From Oceanirhabdus seepicola (lineage in GTDB: Bacteria; Bacillota; Clostridia; Clostridiales; Clostridiaceae), in contig NZ_JAGSOJ010000002.1 in assembly GCF_023684385.1 (NCBI RefSeq), positions 682,001-746,000 of the forward strand: a stretch of DNA of 64,000 nt, written 5' to 3'. The notes under the pieces are model-generated. The model saw only the letters and a program-made list of their open reading frames with translations, did not search any database and was not told where the DNA came from. Below are positions 18,889 to 27,694 of this stretch, in pieces (position 1 is the first letter of the stretch; every line of letters begins with the position of its first letter). Made by a program: the position numbers and the translations under genes.

Positions 18889-20097
18889 ATGTCCAAAGAT
18901 GAATTTATACCAGTAAAGAAAGACCCCAAAAGAAGTGTAATGCTTCTTTTTATTCTTATATCAATATATTATATTGATAATTCACATATATTATCTTCTA
19001 TAGATACCAATATAAATATGTATGTAGTGAAACCAATGATGTGGATAGGACTAGCTATAGTTGTTTGGAAAATTCCAAGGTCGCGTGCAAAAGCAAAGCT
19101 GCGAAATAAAGGGTTTGTGAATTTATGGGCATTTAATTTTGGGGTTATATATGTTCTTATTATGATTGGTGCAGGTATTATCTTTGGTCTAGGTAAGAGT
19201 CCTTATAGCCATAGTATAAAAGGGATAGTAACTAATCTATTGATTTTTGGTTTTCCCCTAGTTACGAGGGAGATTATTAGAAGTTATATGATAAGTAATA
19301 CCAAAGAAAAATATAAGGGAGTAGCAGTATTTTTAACTGCCCTGCTTATGGCATTTATTAAGATGAATTTCAGTAGATATACTGGTCTTTCAGGATTAAA
19401 GAGTACAGCTGAGTTTATGGGGAATTATGGTCTTCCTAATTTTTCAACAAGTCTTATGGCATCTTATTTGTCTTATTTAGGAGGGGTTGTACCTGCCATC
19501 ATGTATATGGGGATTATTGAAGGCTTTGAATTTTTAAGTCCTATACTTCCAGATATAAAGTGGATAGTAAAAGCTCTTATTGGGACAATTGTACCTTTAT
19601 TCTCATTTATGACAATTCAGGAATTATATAAAAAGGAATCAAAGGAGAAAGAAGGTATTAAAGCAGAGAAGGAGAATCCCTTTAGTTGGATGGTAACGGT
19701 TGTTGTATCCATATGTATTGTGTGGTTTGCAGTAGGGGTATTTCCTGTATATCCTTCAGTTATTGCATCAGGAAGCATGGAACCTAAAATTAAGCCAGGA
19801 GATGTTATCTTAGTAAAGAAAGTAGACAGTGAAAGTGTTATGAACCTTAAAATAGGGGAGGTTATACAGTTTGAAAGTGGAAATATACTTATATCTCACA
19901 GAATTATTGATATAAAGGAAGAAGAGGGGATAAAGTGCTATAAAACCAAAGGTGATAATAACTCAGTAGAAGATGGAGATCTTGTTAGGCTAGAAGATGT
20001 GAAAGGTACTATTATTAAAGTAGTTCCAAAGATTGGGTGGCCAACTCTTCTTCTAAAAACTAAAGATGATGTACCAAAAGAACAGGTAGAATTTTAA
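18889..20097 (+). CDS. sipW: SipW-like (ER-type) signal peptidase I with large N-terminal membrane domain
   Basis: 402 residues. ATG 18889 is preferred: the upstream ATG at 18874 is part of the ATGGAGGAG ribosome binding site. The C-terminal ~150 residues are the peptidase: SGSMEPKIKPGDVILV with nucleophile Ser296, ILISHRIIDI with His337 in place of the usual Lys (the Ser-His dyad of SipW and ER signal peptidases), and TKGDNNSVEDGDLV. The first ~270 residues carry about seven membrane helices not found in the short SipW of Bacillus. It should cleave the TasA-like proteins encoded around it. The extra domain could be a chaperone or transport part; its role is unknown. The stop codon lies inside the terminator stem. 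Confidence 0.9.
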   Translation: MSKDEFIPVKKDPKRSVMLLFILISIYYIDNSHILSSIDTNINMYVVKPMMWIGLAIVVWKIPRSRAKAKLRNKGFVNLWAFNFGVIYVLIMIGAGIIFGLGKSPYSHSIKGIVTNLLIFGFPLVTREIIRSYMISNTKEKYKGVAVFLTALLMAFIKMNFSRYTGLSGLKSTAEFMGNYGLPNFSTSLMASYLSYLGGVVPAIMYMGIIEGFEFLSPILPDIKWIVKALIGTIVPLFSFMTIQELYKKESKEKEGIKAEKENPFSWMVTVVVSICIVWFAVGVFPVYPSVIASGSMEPKIKPGDVILVKKVDSESVMNLKIGEVIQFESGNILISHRIIDIKEEEGIKCYKTKGDNNSVEDGDLVRLEDVKGTIIKVVPKIGWPTLLLKTKDDVPKEQVEF

Positions 20098-20126
20098 GAG
20101 CAGATTAATCTGCTCTTTTGTTTTTA
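20096..20126 (+). terminator. Intrinsic terminator after sipW-like gene
   Basis: AAGAGCAGAT pairs with ATCTGCTCTT around TA, then TTTTG and TTTTT. The stem starts in the stop codon. Confidence 0.9.
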
Positions 20127-20266
20127 TTAAGAGTTTCAGCAGCCTGAATACTACTAAAGTAGTATATTTCTAATGAATTAGTACCATTGAAAATAATCTA
20201 AAAGGACTATTAAAGAGTATACTTTAGAGTGGAGAAATTAGGGGGGGGAAGCTATATAATTAATAT

Positions 20267-20332
20267 GTAGTCGATAATAACTACAGCGCGCTGAGATTAA
20301 GTAGTCAATAATAGCTACTCTGTGGGCTGAGA
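20267..20332 (+). repeat. Tandem ~32-bp hairpin repeat in the leader of a TasA-like gene
   Basis: Two units, 20267-20296 and 20301-20332. Each has GTAGTC, AATAATA-type loop, CTAC, then a G-rich stretch ending GCTGAGA (GCGCGCTGAGA and GTGGGCTGAGA). The GTAG/CTAC stems are kept in both. This is likely 5' UTR of the 20384 gene. No known riboswitch was recognised. Confidence 0.6.
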
Positions 20333-20383
20333 ATATATGGACACGAATAAAAACTAAAATATAATTTAAGGGAGAGATATAAA

Positions 20384-20959
20384 ATGAAAAAAGGAAAAAT
20401 AATCGCATTAGCTCTTGCGGCTGGAATCACATTTATGGGTGCTGGATATGCAGCATGGACAGATAGCGTAACTATTCAATCAACTGTAGCAACTGGTAAA
20501 TTACAAGTAGATATTGATAGAACTAGTACTGCTACTTTTGCTAATATCACTAACACTGATAATGATAATGTTGCATCAGCTGGTGTTGGAGATATTACAG
20601 AAATAGACGCTAATAAAGGAGTTAAGGTAACATTTGATAACTTATATCCTGGAGCAACTGGACACGCAGAAATATATTTAGACAACATAAGTACTATACC
20701 AGTAAAATTTGACGATGCATTAACAGTTCTTGATATGCCTTCAAATTCAGAACTAGATGAATTAGTATTTACTTCTAAATTAGTTGTTAATGGAACAGAG
20801 TATGATTTAAGCACAGTTGATCTATCAACTCTTACAGTTAATAAAGAAACTGATATGAAAGTTATTATTGACGTAGAATTACCAGATGGTGCTACAGGAA
20901 CAGAAGGAGCATCTGTTGATTTTGAATTTGAGCCACACTTCAAGCAATTCAATCAATAA
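20384..20959 (+). CDS. TasA/camelysin-like SipW-dependent protein
   Basis: 191 residues. The signal peptide starts MKKGKIIALALAAG and ends GAGYAAWTDSVTI, where SipW-type peptidases cut before the mature domain. The mature part is a single beta-sandwich like camelysin/TasA (PF12389 type), with ATGKLQVDI as first strand and NLYPGATGHAEIYLDN, the conserved 'PGd..' loop. It ends FEPHFKQFNQ, matching the ends of three paralogues nearby. It probably forms extracellular fibres. Codon use (many TTC, ATC, GGT) suggests high expression. It has its own long leader with tandem hairpins and its own terminator, so it may be the major fibre subunit. Confidence 0.85.
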   Translation: MKKGKIIALALAAGITFMGAGYAAWTDSVTIQSTVATGKLQVDIDRTSTATFANITNTDNDNVASAGVGDITEIDANKGVKVTFDNLYPGATGHAEIYLDNISTIPVKFDDALTVLDMPSNSELDELVFTSKLVVNGTEYDLSTVDLSTLTVNKETDMKVIIDVELPDGATGTEGASVDFEFEPHFKQFNQ

Positions 20960-20987
20960 TATTAAAGAAAACAATATAATCTAACTG

Positions 20988-21016
20988 AAGCAGGGAAAAT
21001 ATGTCCCTGCTTTTTA
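20988..21016 (+). terminator. Intrinsic terminator between TasA-like genes
   Basis: AAGCAGGGA pairs over 9 bp with TCCCTGCTT around a 7-nt loop and continues TTT. It separates the abundant-looking 20384 gene from the next paralogue, possibly allowing partial read-through. Confidence 0.85.
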
Positions 21017-21066
21017 AAAGAAATTATATTATGCTATCCATTCAGATAAATAAAGGATGATAATGT

Positions 21067-21855
21067 ATGAAAAAAAGTAAAATTATGGCATTGGCATTGG
21101 CTGTAGCAATGATACTTATGGGAGCTGGTTATGCAGCATGGCAAGATAGTGTTAAATTAAAATCAACTGTGTCTACAGGAAAAATGAATGTAGAGATTGG
21201 CGGGTGTAGTAAAAAACTTTTAAAAGTTGAAGCTTATGACACTTTAGAAATATATAAAGAACAACAGGGTATTCGAGAGCCTTTTAGGGAACAGTCAAAG
21301 TTGATAAAAGTAAATTGGCCCAATCGAATAACTAATGATAATGAAGGAGACCAGAATGATAAATTAGAGTTAGAAAGTGAAAATGTTTTTCCAGGTGCAG
21401 TTGTGACAATTCCTGGATCAATAAGAAATCTATCTAGTATACCAGTAAAGATAGATAATGTACAAATAAATTGTTATGTTAAGGGAATAAATGAAGAAGA
21501 TAGTGAGTATGAACTAAATACTACATTACTAGATGTTTTTTATATTCCAGAGTTGTATTATGAGATACTTAATGATGATGTGGAGTATCGTCCAGATAAT
21601 ATGACTGAAATAGGTATAAATATACCATTAGCGCAACTAGGTGATAAAATTGAAGATTTTTTAAGTGACGTTATGTTAAAGGAACACGAAGAGGCTTTAA
21701 TTGGATCTTCTAATCAAAATCCAGATGGTGGAGGCCTAGTACAAAATATGGCACTTGAGTTTAAAGGTGGCATAGAAGATATCGACTATGATTTTTATGA
21801 GAACAAAACCATAAAAATCGAAATAAAGTTTACTTGGAAACAATTTAATGAATAA
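21067..21855 (+). CDS. TasA-like SipW-dependent protein, larger paralogue
   Basis: 262 residues. The signal peptide (MKKSKIMALALAVAM ... GAGYAAWQDSVKL) is almost the same as in the neighbouring paralogues. The beta-sandwich is expanded by insertions, with VFPGAVVTIPGSIRN in place of the conserved PG loop and SSIPVKIDNVQI after it. The C-terminus is IKFTWKQFNE. It is probably a minor or accessory fibre subunit secreted and cut by the SipW-like peptidase. A GGATGA-type site precedes the ATG. It lies 37 bp from the next gene, likely one transcript. Confidence 0.8.
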   Translation: MKKSKIMALALAVAMILMGAGYAAWQDSVKLKSTVSTGKMNVEIGGCSKKLLKVEAYDTLEIYKEQQGIREPFREQSKLIKVNWPNRITNDNEGDQNDKLELESENVFPGAVVTIPGSIRNLSSIPVKIDNVQINCYVKGINEEDSEYELNTTLLDVFYIPELYYEILNDDVEYRPDNMTEIGINIPLAQLGDKIEDFLSDVMLKEHEEALIGSSNQNPDGGGLVQNMALEFKGGIEDIDYDFYENKTIKIEIKFTWKQFNE

Positions 21856-21892
21856 AATAATTATTTTTAAATAAGTAAGGGGGATTAATTAT

Positions 21893-22711
21893 ATGAAAAA
21901 AGGTAAAATAATAGCACTAGCATTAGTAGGAGCAATTACATTCATGGGTGCTGGTTATGCAGCATGGCAGGATAGCGTTACTATAGAATCGCAAGTAAAT
22001 ACAGGATCATTGGATGTACGTTTTTGTGATAACGATGATTTACCAGATGTATCTATAGATCCAGCAAACTCATATGTTACTTTAGAGGATGATGGAACAG
22101 TAAGAGATGATGCAAATGGAGTAGATAAACTTCTAACAATAAATGCAGCGAACTTTTATCCATCAAAGGATGTCACTGGAGAAAAATGGCACGGGAAAGA
22201 TGATAGAAACGAAAGACCTGCATTAGGAATTACAGCAGGAATTATAAATGCCGGAAGCATACCAGCGAAAATTAATGGGGTTGAGATTTTCCCTAATACT
22301 AACGCTAATATGGATTTATATAATAAAATTAGGGTTGAAAAGGGCGTATTATGTAAAGTTTATAAGGGTGATTACTACGTGTGGAAACTATTTAAAGGAT
22401 GGAAAAAAATTGATTCCGATTTCACAAAAGGATTTGATACAGTGGAGAATATTTCACAGTATTGCCCTAAGGATGATATGACATTAGAAGAGTTTGAAAC
22501 GTTTTTAAATAATGCAGTAGGCGATGACTATGTTTTAGGTGAGGAAACAACCGTATTTTTTGGCTGTTTAGATTCTGAAGCAATTGTTGGAGAGAGTATA
22601 AAACTAGTTCCACACCTTCGTTTATATATACATCAAAGTGCTGGAAATGAAACACAAGATAAGAATTGCACGGTTAATATTAAATTTAACTGGAAACAAT
22701 TTAATAAATAA
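21893..22711 (+). CDS. TasA-like SipW-dependent protein, larger paralogue
   Basis: 272 residues. Signal peptide MKKGKIIALALVGAIT ... GAGYAAWQDSVTI, then a beta-rich mature domain beginning NTGSLDVRF. It contains NAANFYPSKD, ITAGIINAGSIPAKINGVEI and the end NIKFNWKQFNK. It is most like the reverse-strand paralogue at 24100, which shares the long insertion (PDVSIDP, LTINAANFYP). It is probably another fibre or fibre-capping subunit. The ribosome binding site is AAGGGGG. A terminator follows 45 bases after the stop, closing this two-gene unit. Confidence 0.8.
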   Translation: MKKGKIIALALVGAITFMGAGYAAWQDSVTIESQVNTGSLDVRFCDNDDLPDVSIDPANSYVTLEDDGTVRDDANGVDKLLTINAANFYPSKDVTGEKWHGKDDRNERPALGITAGIINAGSIPAKINGVEIFPNTNANMDLYNKIRVEKGVLCKVYKGDYYVWKLFKGWKKIDSDFTKGFDTVENISQYCPKDDMTLEEFETFLNNAVGDDYVLGEETTVFFGCLDSEAIVGESIKLVPHLRLYIHQSAGNETQDKNCTVNIKFNWKQFNK

Positions 22712-22756
22712 TAACCAAGCAATACGATTATTAATAAATTATCAATAAGAAAAATG

Positions 22757-22785
22757 GGCGAGTACAAATTGTACTCGCCTTTTTA
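22757..22785 (+). terminator. Intrinsic terminator after the TasA-like pair
   Basis: GGCGAGTAC pairs perfectly with GTACTCGCC around AAATT, then TTTTTAT. Confidence 0.92.
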
Positions 22786-22844
22786 TATGAAATAGGGTAA
22801 AATATACATAATAAACAAAGAGTACCAAAAGAGAGGGGTATAGT

Positions 22845-23963
22845 ATGAAAGTAAGCATAAATAAAAACTTGAAACTAATTTTAATAGTAGCACTGATTAT
22901 TCTAATATGTGTATCATCTTTTTTTATATTTAAGGAAGCTAAAAGCAATAAAACAAAAGAGGAAAAAATCACTCTTTATACTTATAATAGTGGAGCGGCA
23001 TTTAATTATAAAGTTCATTTGAAGCCCAATATGTTATTTAAAGAAAATGTTCTAGATGAAGGACAAATATACATATCTGAATTTGTTAAGCACATAGAGA
23101 GTATTTTTACATTTCAGTTTAATGGAGAAAATGAAGCAGATATTAAAGGGGATTACGAAATTAAGGCAGTGCTAGAAGGATATACTGGAGAAGGCGAGAG
23201 TCTTAAGAACATATGGAAGAAAGAGTTTTCGATAATTGACAGAAAAGACTTTCAAGCAGAGGATAAAGATTATTTTATAGAGGATAAAATTACAATAAAG
23301 TTAGATAAATTTCAGGACTTTATAAAAGAAGTCTCTGAGGTTGCTAAAATATCCAGTTCAGTGAAATTTGCAATTCAGGCACAGGTTAACATGGAAGCTG
23401 AAACCGATAATGGAATAATAAATAAAACATATTCTCCTACAATGCTAATTCCGTTAGATGGAAGTTACTTTGAAATCGGTGGTAATTTAAAAGACGAACA
23501 AAATGGAGTTATTGATGAAACTAAAAAGATTTCCCTTCCTGTAAATAGAAATAGAATAATTATTCTATCAATAGTAGCGGGGATATGTTTGCTAGCATTA
23601 ATATATGTATTATTCTTTACAATACCTGTAGTTATAGATGAACATGAGAAAGAGCTTAAGAAGATATTTAAAAATCATGGGGATAGATTGGTGGCTCTTA
23701 ATGAAGAGGGTCTTAGTTATTATGGGGAGTGTATAAAGGTAAAATCCATTGATGATCTTGTGAGAATTAGTGATGAAGTAGGTAAGCCTATCATGTACAA
23801 GTATAGCAGTGATTATAGTGAGATATCTAAATTCTATGTTATAAGTGAGAAAGAATTATATTTATTTAAATCTGATATAGAAATAGATAATATGGGAATA
23901 GAGAATAAAGAAAATCAAGAGGTGAAAAATCAAACTATTGAAATAATTGATGTTATTGAATAG
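22845..23963 (+). CDS. DUF5305-family membrane protein
   Basis: 372 residues with a membrane helix at about 9-29 and a second at about 238-262, leaving a ~200-residue extracellular beta-rich part between them and a ~110-residue cytoplasmic tail. The outer part has YNSGAAFNYKVHLKPN and VLDEGQIY, features of DUF5305, a family often encoded beside SipW-type peptidases and camelysin-like proteins in Firmicutes and archaea. Its role is not known; a link to assembly or export of the fibre proteins is inferred only from this company. It is monocistronic, and its gene converges on the reverse-strand TasA-like gene. Confidence 0.75.
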   Translation: MKVSINKNLKLILIVALIILICVSSFFIFKEAKSNKTKEEKITLYTYNSGAAFNYKVHLKPNMLFKENVLDEGQIYISEFVKHIESIFTFQFNGENEADIKGDYEIKAVLEGYTGEGESLKNIWKKEFSIIDRKDFQAEDKDYFIEDKITIKLDKFQDFIKEVSEVAKISSSVKFAIQAQVNMEAETDNGIINKTYSPTMLIPLDGSYFEIGGNLKDEQNGVIDETKKISLPVNRNRIIILSIVAGICLLALIYVLFFTIPVVIDEHEKELKKIFKNHGDRLVALNEEGLSYYGECIKVKSIDDLVRISDEVGKPIMYKYSSDYSEISKFYVISEKELYLFKSDIEIDNMGIENKENQEVKNQTIEIIDVIE

Positions 23964-24009
23964 ACTAATATATAAGAATAAAAATTAAAATCTTAATTAA
24001 GTTAAGCCA

Positions 24010-24057
24010 AGGGGCTGTCTCGCCATAGAAAGTGATTTCTAAGGTGAGACAGCCCTT
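24010..24057. terminator. Long hairpin between convergent genes, probable bidirectional terminator
   Basis: GGGCTGTCTC (24012-24021) pairs with GAGACAGCCC (24046-24055), and further in TAGAAA pairs with TTTCTA. It lies between two converging genes. It lacks a good U-tract on either side, so it could also be a repeated palindrome. Confidence 0.55.
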
Positions 24058-24099
24058 ATGTTTAAACTCAGCGACAAAGTCGTTTTATATTAGATAATG

Positions 24100-24933
24100 T
24101 TATTTATTAAATTGTTTCCATTTAAATTTAATATTTATCTTACACTCTTTATTCTGAATTGAATTTGGAGCATTTTCTGTTATGTAAAATTGAATCTTTG
24201 GTACTATTTTAGACGTTTCTTGGGAGTAATCACCAGCAGTTAAAATTTCATCAGGATATAATATTACATCTTTAAGGTTTTCATCTAAATAACTTTTTAG
24301 TTTAGTTAAAGACATATCAAACGGAGGTCTAGTTGGTTTAGGAGGAAAAGAAGATTTTAGTTCTTTAAATTCTCTATTATTTTCAAGTCTAAGTATTGTT
24401 GAATTATTAGAGGTAAGTTTATATATATAACCAAACTCAGCTTTAATATAATTTGCTACATCTTTATCATCTTCACATTCAATTTCTACTCCATCAAATT
24501 TAACAGGGACACTTCCTAAATTTTGTATTACACCATTGAAACATAAAGCTGGTAACTCTGTGCTATTTTGATCTAGTGAAGAATTTGAACTATCAGGATT
24601 AATGCTAATAGATCTTAAGACACGATCCTCTGAATTAGCTGGATAAAAATTTCCTGCATCTATGGTTAGGACTTTTTTATCTTTACTTATTGTTCCATTA
24701 TCTTTTAAGTCTATGTAGGAGTCACCGTTTGAAATGATTTCTGCTTTATTTGGCGTGCCAGCTATTGCAAGAGGTATAGTAGGAAAACTATCTAAGCCAA
24801 CGAATTGAACGTCAATATTACCAGTAGTAACTTCTGAGTGTATAGTAACGCTATCCTGCCAGGCTGCATATCCTACACCCATTGTAGTGAGCGATAGTGC
24901 TAGTATTAGTGCAATTACTTTTCCTTTTTTCAT
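24100..24933 (-). CDS. TasA-like SipW-dependent protein on the reverse strand
   Basis: 277 residues. Start at 24933 because GGGGAGTG precedes it and the signal peptide MKKGKVIALILALS ... GVGYAAWQDSVTI begins there; a longer reading frame upstream has no site. The mature domain starts TTGNIDVQF and has LTIDAGNFYPAN, FNGVIQNLGSVPVKFDGVEI and the end NIKFKWKQFNK. It is closest to the 21893 paralogue, from which it probably arose by duplication and inversion. It is divergent from nothing nearby and has its own AT-rich promoter region. Expected to be cut by the SipW-like peptidase. Confidence 0.8.
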   Translation of the reverse strand: MKKGKVIALILALSLTTMGVGYAAWQDSVTIHSEVTTGNIDVQFVGLDSFPTIPLAIAGTPNKAEIISNGDSYIDLKDNGTISKDKKVLTIDAGNFYPANSEDRVLRSISINPDSSNSSLDQNSTELPALCFNGVIQNLGSVPVKFDGVEIECEDDKDVANYIKAEFGYIYKLTSNNSTILRLENNREFKELKSSFPPKPTRPPFDMSLTKLKSYLDENLKDVILYPDEILTAGDYSQETSKIVPKIQFYITENAPNSIQNKECKINIKFKWKQFNK

Positions 24934-25115
24934 AAATTTCACTCCCCAAAATATTATTTTATATTTATAGTATAGAATATTTTTCCAAAATATAACATAC
25001 CATAAAGTATACTTTTTAACTATCAAATAGAAGTAGTATATAACTAAAAATAATTAGATATATACTACTTAGGTTCTATATAGAAATAATCTTAATACAC
25101 TTTTTATACTTTGAA

Positions 25116-26396
25116 TTATTTCTTTTTATTGAAGAGTAGTGCAATACCGGATCCTATGAATAATACTGATATTCCCAAAAGTACCTTATAATCAAAGAAT
25201 GAACCAGTTTGTATAAGTTTTTCTTCAATGATTATTGGCTCCCCACCTTCATTATCATTAGGATTATTATCAGGTTTAGGGTCTGGAACAAGAGTTGGGG
25301 CTGGATCTTGTTCTTGGTCTTGTTCTTGGTCTTGATCTTGGTCTTGGTCTTGATCTTGGTCTTGATCTTGATCTTGGTTTTGATCTTGATCTTGGTTTTG
25401 ATCTTGGTCTTGTTCTTGGTCTTGATCTTGGTCTTGGTCTTGATCTTGGTCTTGATCTTGATCTTGGTTTTGATCTTGATCTTGGTTTTGATCTTGATCT
25501 TGGTCTTGGGTTTGATCTTGGTCTTGATCTTTGTCTTGATCTTGATCTTGGGCTTGATCTTGGTTTTGATCTTGATCTTGGTTTTGATCTTGATCTTGGT
25601 CTTGGGTTTGATCTTGGTCTTGATCTTTGTCTTGATCTTGATCTTGGGCTTGATCTTGGTTTTGATCTTGATCTTGGTTTTGATCTTGATCTTGGTCTTG
25701 GGTTTGATCTTGGTCTTGATCTTTGTCTTGATCTTGATCTTGGGCTTGATCTTGGTCTTGATCTTGGTTTTGATCTTGATCTTGATCTTGGTCGTGGCCT
25801 TGGCCTTGATCATGATCAGGATTTTCGTCTTGGTCAACATAGTGTTCAGTAAAATTAAATAGGATATTAAAATCTGCCTGGAGATTTTGAACATCATTCC
25901 CAGCATTATCAATCATAGAAAGTTCTAGAGTAAATTCACTTCCAGCATCTTTTGAGAAGATTAATTTTTTATCTAGTTTAAAAGTATGTTGGTTGATAAC
26001 CTGAGATAATGGTTTATTAAAGATTGTAGTATCTTTATGTTTAAAGTTTAGATACACATCTTCTGTGAAACTATAATATCGTGGGTTAGTGCTGTCTATT
26101 TTACTGTCAGAAGACATATTTGTTAAAGAAAAATTTTCAAAACTTAAGGTTTCAAGCTTTATATTTTTATTAGTATTGTTTATTATGTTAAATGGTGTTT
26201 GTAATATACCTCCTGGATAAAGTGGGGATTGTGAATAGTCCATGAGATTTAATTTGAATACATTATTATCTGGAGTTACATAAAAAGTTTTTATCGTATC
26301 TGTGTTGTTTATCAATCCATAAGTAAAAGAATAACTTAAAAATATTACTGCAAAAACAATGGTGAAAATAAACAGATATAATGGTTTCTTTTTCAT
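25116..26396 (-). CDS. Cell-wall-anchored protein with Asp-Gln repeat and LIQTG sorting signal
   Basis: 426 residues from 26396; AGGTAGG lies upstream. An N-terminal signal or anchor helix (MKKKPLYLFIFTIVFAVIFL) is followed by a ~170-residue beta-rich domain, then about 180 residues made almost only of Asp-Gln dipeptides with Asn, Ala, Lys, Thr or Glu at set places, then a Pro/Asn linker. The C-terminus is a sorting signal: LIQTG, a hydrophobic helix and final KKK. LIQTG differs from LPXTG in having Ile for Pro. The sortase gene 540 bp away, transcribed divergently, is the likely partner. The repeat is probably an extended, highly charged stalk. Confidence 0.85.
   Translation of the reverse strand: MKKKPLYLFIFTIVFAVIFLSYSFTYGLINNTDTIKTFYVTPDNNVFKLNLMDYSQSPLYPGGILQTPFNIINNTNKNIKLETLSFENFSLTNMSSDSKIDSTNPRYYSFTEDVYLNFKHKDTTIFNKPLSQVINQHTFKLDKKLIFSKDAGSEFTLELSMIDNAGNDVQNLQADFNILFNFTEHYVDQDENPDHDQGQGHDQDQDQDQNQDQDQDQAQDQDQDKDQDQDQTQDQDQDQNQDQDQNQDQAQDQDQDKDQDQDQTQDQDQDQNQDQDQNQDQAQDQDQDKDQDQDQTQDQDQDQNQDQDQNQDQDQDQDQDQDQDQDQEQDQDQNQDQDQNQDQDQDQDQDQDQDQDQEQDQEQDPAPTLVPDPKPDNNPNDNEGGEPIIIEEKLIQTGSFFDYKVLLGISVLFIGSGIALLFNKKK
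25290..25815 (-). repeat. Low-complexity Asp-Gln codon repeat with 96-bp higher period
   Basis: The coding strand is built from hexamers of GATCAA or GACCAA type. A 96-bp (32-residue) unit recurs three times between about 25500 and 25790. All frames on both strands stay open through this stretch because of the repeat, which makes false genes. Such tracts are prone to slippage and copy-number change. Confidence 0.9.
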
Positions 26397-26932
26397 AAAG
26401 TAACCTACCTTTCCTTGAATTTCATATGTATTTTTAATAGTACATATGATTAGTTTTGATTTCATATATATAATTTAGAAATCAAAAAATTTAATAATTT
26501 ATTATGAATTATATTTTAGGAGTAAAAAGTATGTTGCTATGTAGTTAGTGAAATGATTACCTAATTATATATATATTCGGGAGATTTTGATTTTATAATA
26601 AATCAGGGTAAATTTGAATTGCACTAATTATAGTAAATTATAACATTATTACTATAATTTTACAATTAATATTAATATACTATAAATAGACACAACTTTA
26701 AAGTCAATTCTAACCGAATTGAGATATAGATTGTTACTACTTCAAAGGTTGTTTTCTAATAAATGTAAAAACTGTTGAATATTCCAAGTGAATTATGTAT
26801 CATATTAAGTATATGCCTTTCTAGTGTTTTGTTTTTTTAAATTTCAATTAAAACACATTTGAAAGGAATATTTTTATTCTTTGGAAATTGACTTGTTCTT
26901 TATTTGAGCATGTCTAAAAAGGAGCGGTAACT
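26397..26932. other. AT-rich divergent intergenic region
   Basis: 536 bases between the wall protein (reverse) and the sortase (forward). No credible gene is seen. It should hold both promoters; weak short inverted repeats occur (for example ATTATAGT with ACTATAAT near 26630-26660). Divergent placement would suit joint control of sortase and substrate. Confidence 0.5.
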
Positions 26933-27694
26933 GTGAAAAGGAAGTTGATGGGTATCATATTAATGACTGTGGGGATAATTATCTTAGGTGTAATAAACTA
27001 CGGAAAATTTAAAACGGAGATAATTCAGAGGCAGATGAAGAAATCTATTTTGGAGAATTCAGTTATAAATGAGAAAGAAAATGAAGAGTTAAATATAAGT
27101 GAATTAAATTTATTTAATGAGGGGGAACAAGACTCTGAGTATAGTGAACAAGATGAGGAGGTTGAAAGTAATCAATTAAAAGAGAATACTGCATCATTTG
27201 AGGATAAAGATAATTCTAATAATATAAGTAAGGAAAGTACAGATAATAAGAACGTGCCTAAAGAAGAAAACATAAAAAATGCATATGAAAATTGTATTGG
27301 GATATTGAGCATTCCCAAAATAGAGTTAGAGGTTGCTATATCTGATGGAGTAACTATGAAGAATCTTAAATATTCAGTAGCTCATTACTCTAATAGTGCA
27401 GGGCTAGGAGAAAAGGGAAACTGCAGTATTGCAGGACATAGAAGTTATTCTTATAATGAATTTTTTAATAGACTTGATGAAATTAATAAGGATGATTATA
27501 TATATATTGAGACAGCTAAAAATAAATTTACATACATAGTATATGATTCATTTATTGTTAAACCCACAGAGACATGGGTTTTAGATTCACGTGAAAAATA
27601 TGAAATAACTCTTATTACCTGTACTCCTATAAGAGTTGCATCTCATAGGTTAATTATTAAAGGGAAATTAGTTGAATCAATTGAAAAAAATTAA
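26933..27694 (+). CDS. Class D-type sortase
   Basis: 253 residues from GTG 26933 with AAGGAGCGG upstream. One N-terminal membrane anchor, an acidic spacer (about 40-115), then the sortase barrel. Catalytic residues seen: His169 in SIAGHRSYS, Cys230 in LITCTP and Arg239 in SHRLIIKG. Class D or E assignment follows from the short barrel and the TCTP motif. It is an extracytoplasmic transpeptidase that should attach the neighbouring Asp-Gln protein to the cell wall through LIQTG. The stop codon lies in the terminator stem. Confidence 0.9.
   Translation: MKRKLMGIILMTVGIIILGVINYGKFKTEIIQRQMKKSILENSVINEKENEELNISELNLFNEGEQDSEYSEQDEEVESNQLKENTASFEDKDNSNNISKESTDNKNVPKEENIKNAYENCIGILSIPKIELEVAISDGVTMKNLKYSVAHYSNSAGLGEKGNCSIAGHRSYSYNEFFNRLDEINKDDYIYIETAKNKFTYIVYDSFIVKPTETWVLDSREKYEITLITCTPIRVASHRLIIKGKLVESIEKN

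Noticed and set aside
20476..20952. A 158-residue reverse-strand open frame within the 20384 TasA-like gene
   Set aside because: It is a shadow of a well-supported forward gene and has low-complexity Ser/Val/Leu content.
25209..25862. Long open frames on both strands across the Asp-Gln repeat (Leu/Val/Ile-rich, Gly/Leu/Asp-rich and Lys/Ile/Thr-rich translations)
   Set aside because: They are by-products of the hexamer repeat, with no ribosome binding site. Only the reverse-strand frame with signal peptide and sorting signal is a gene.
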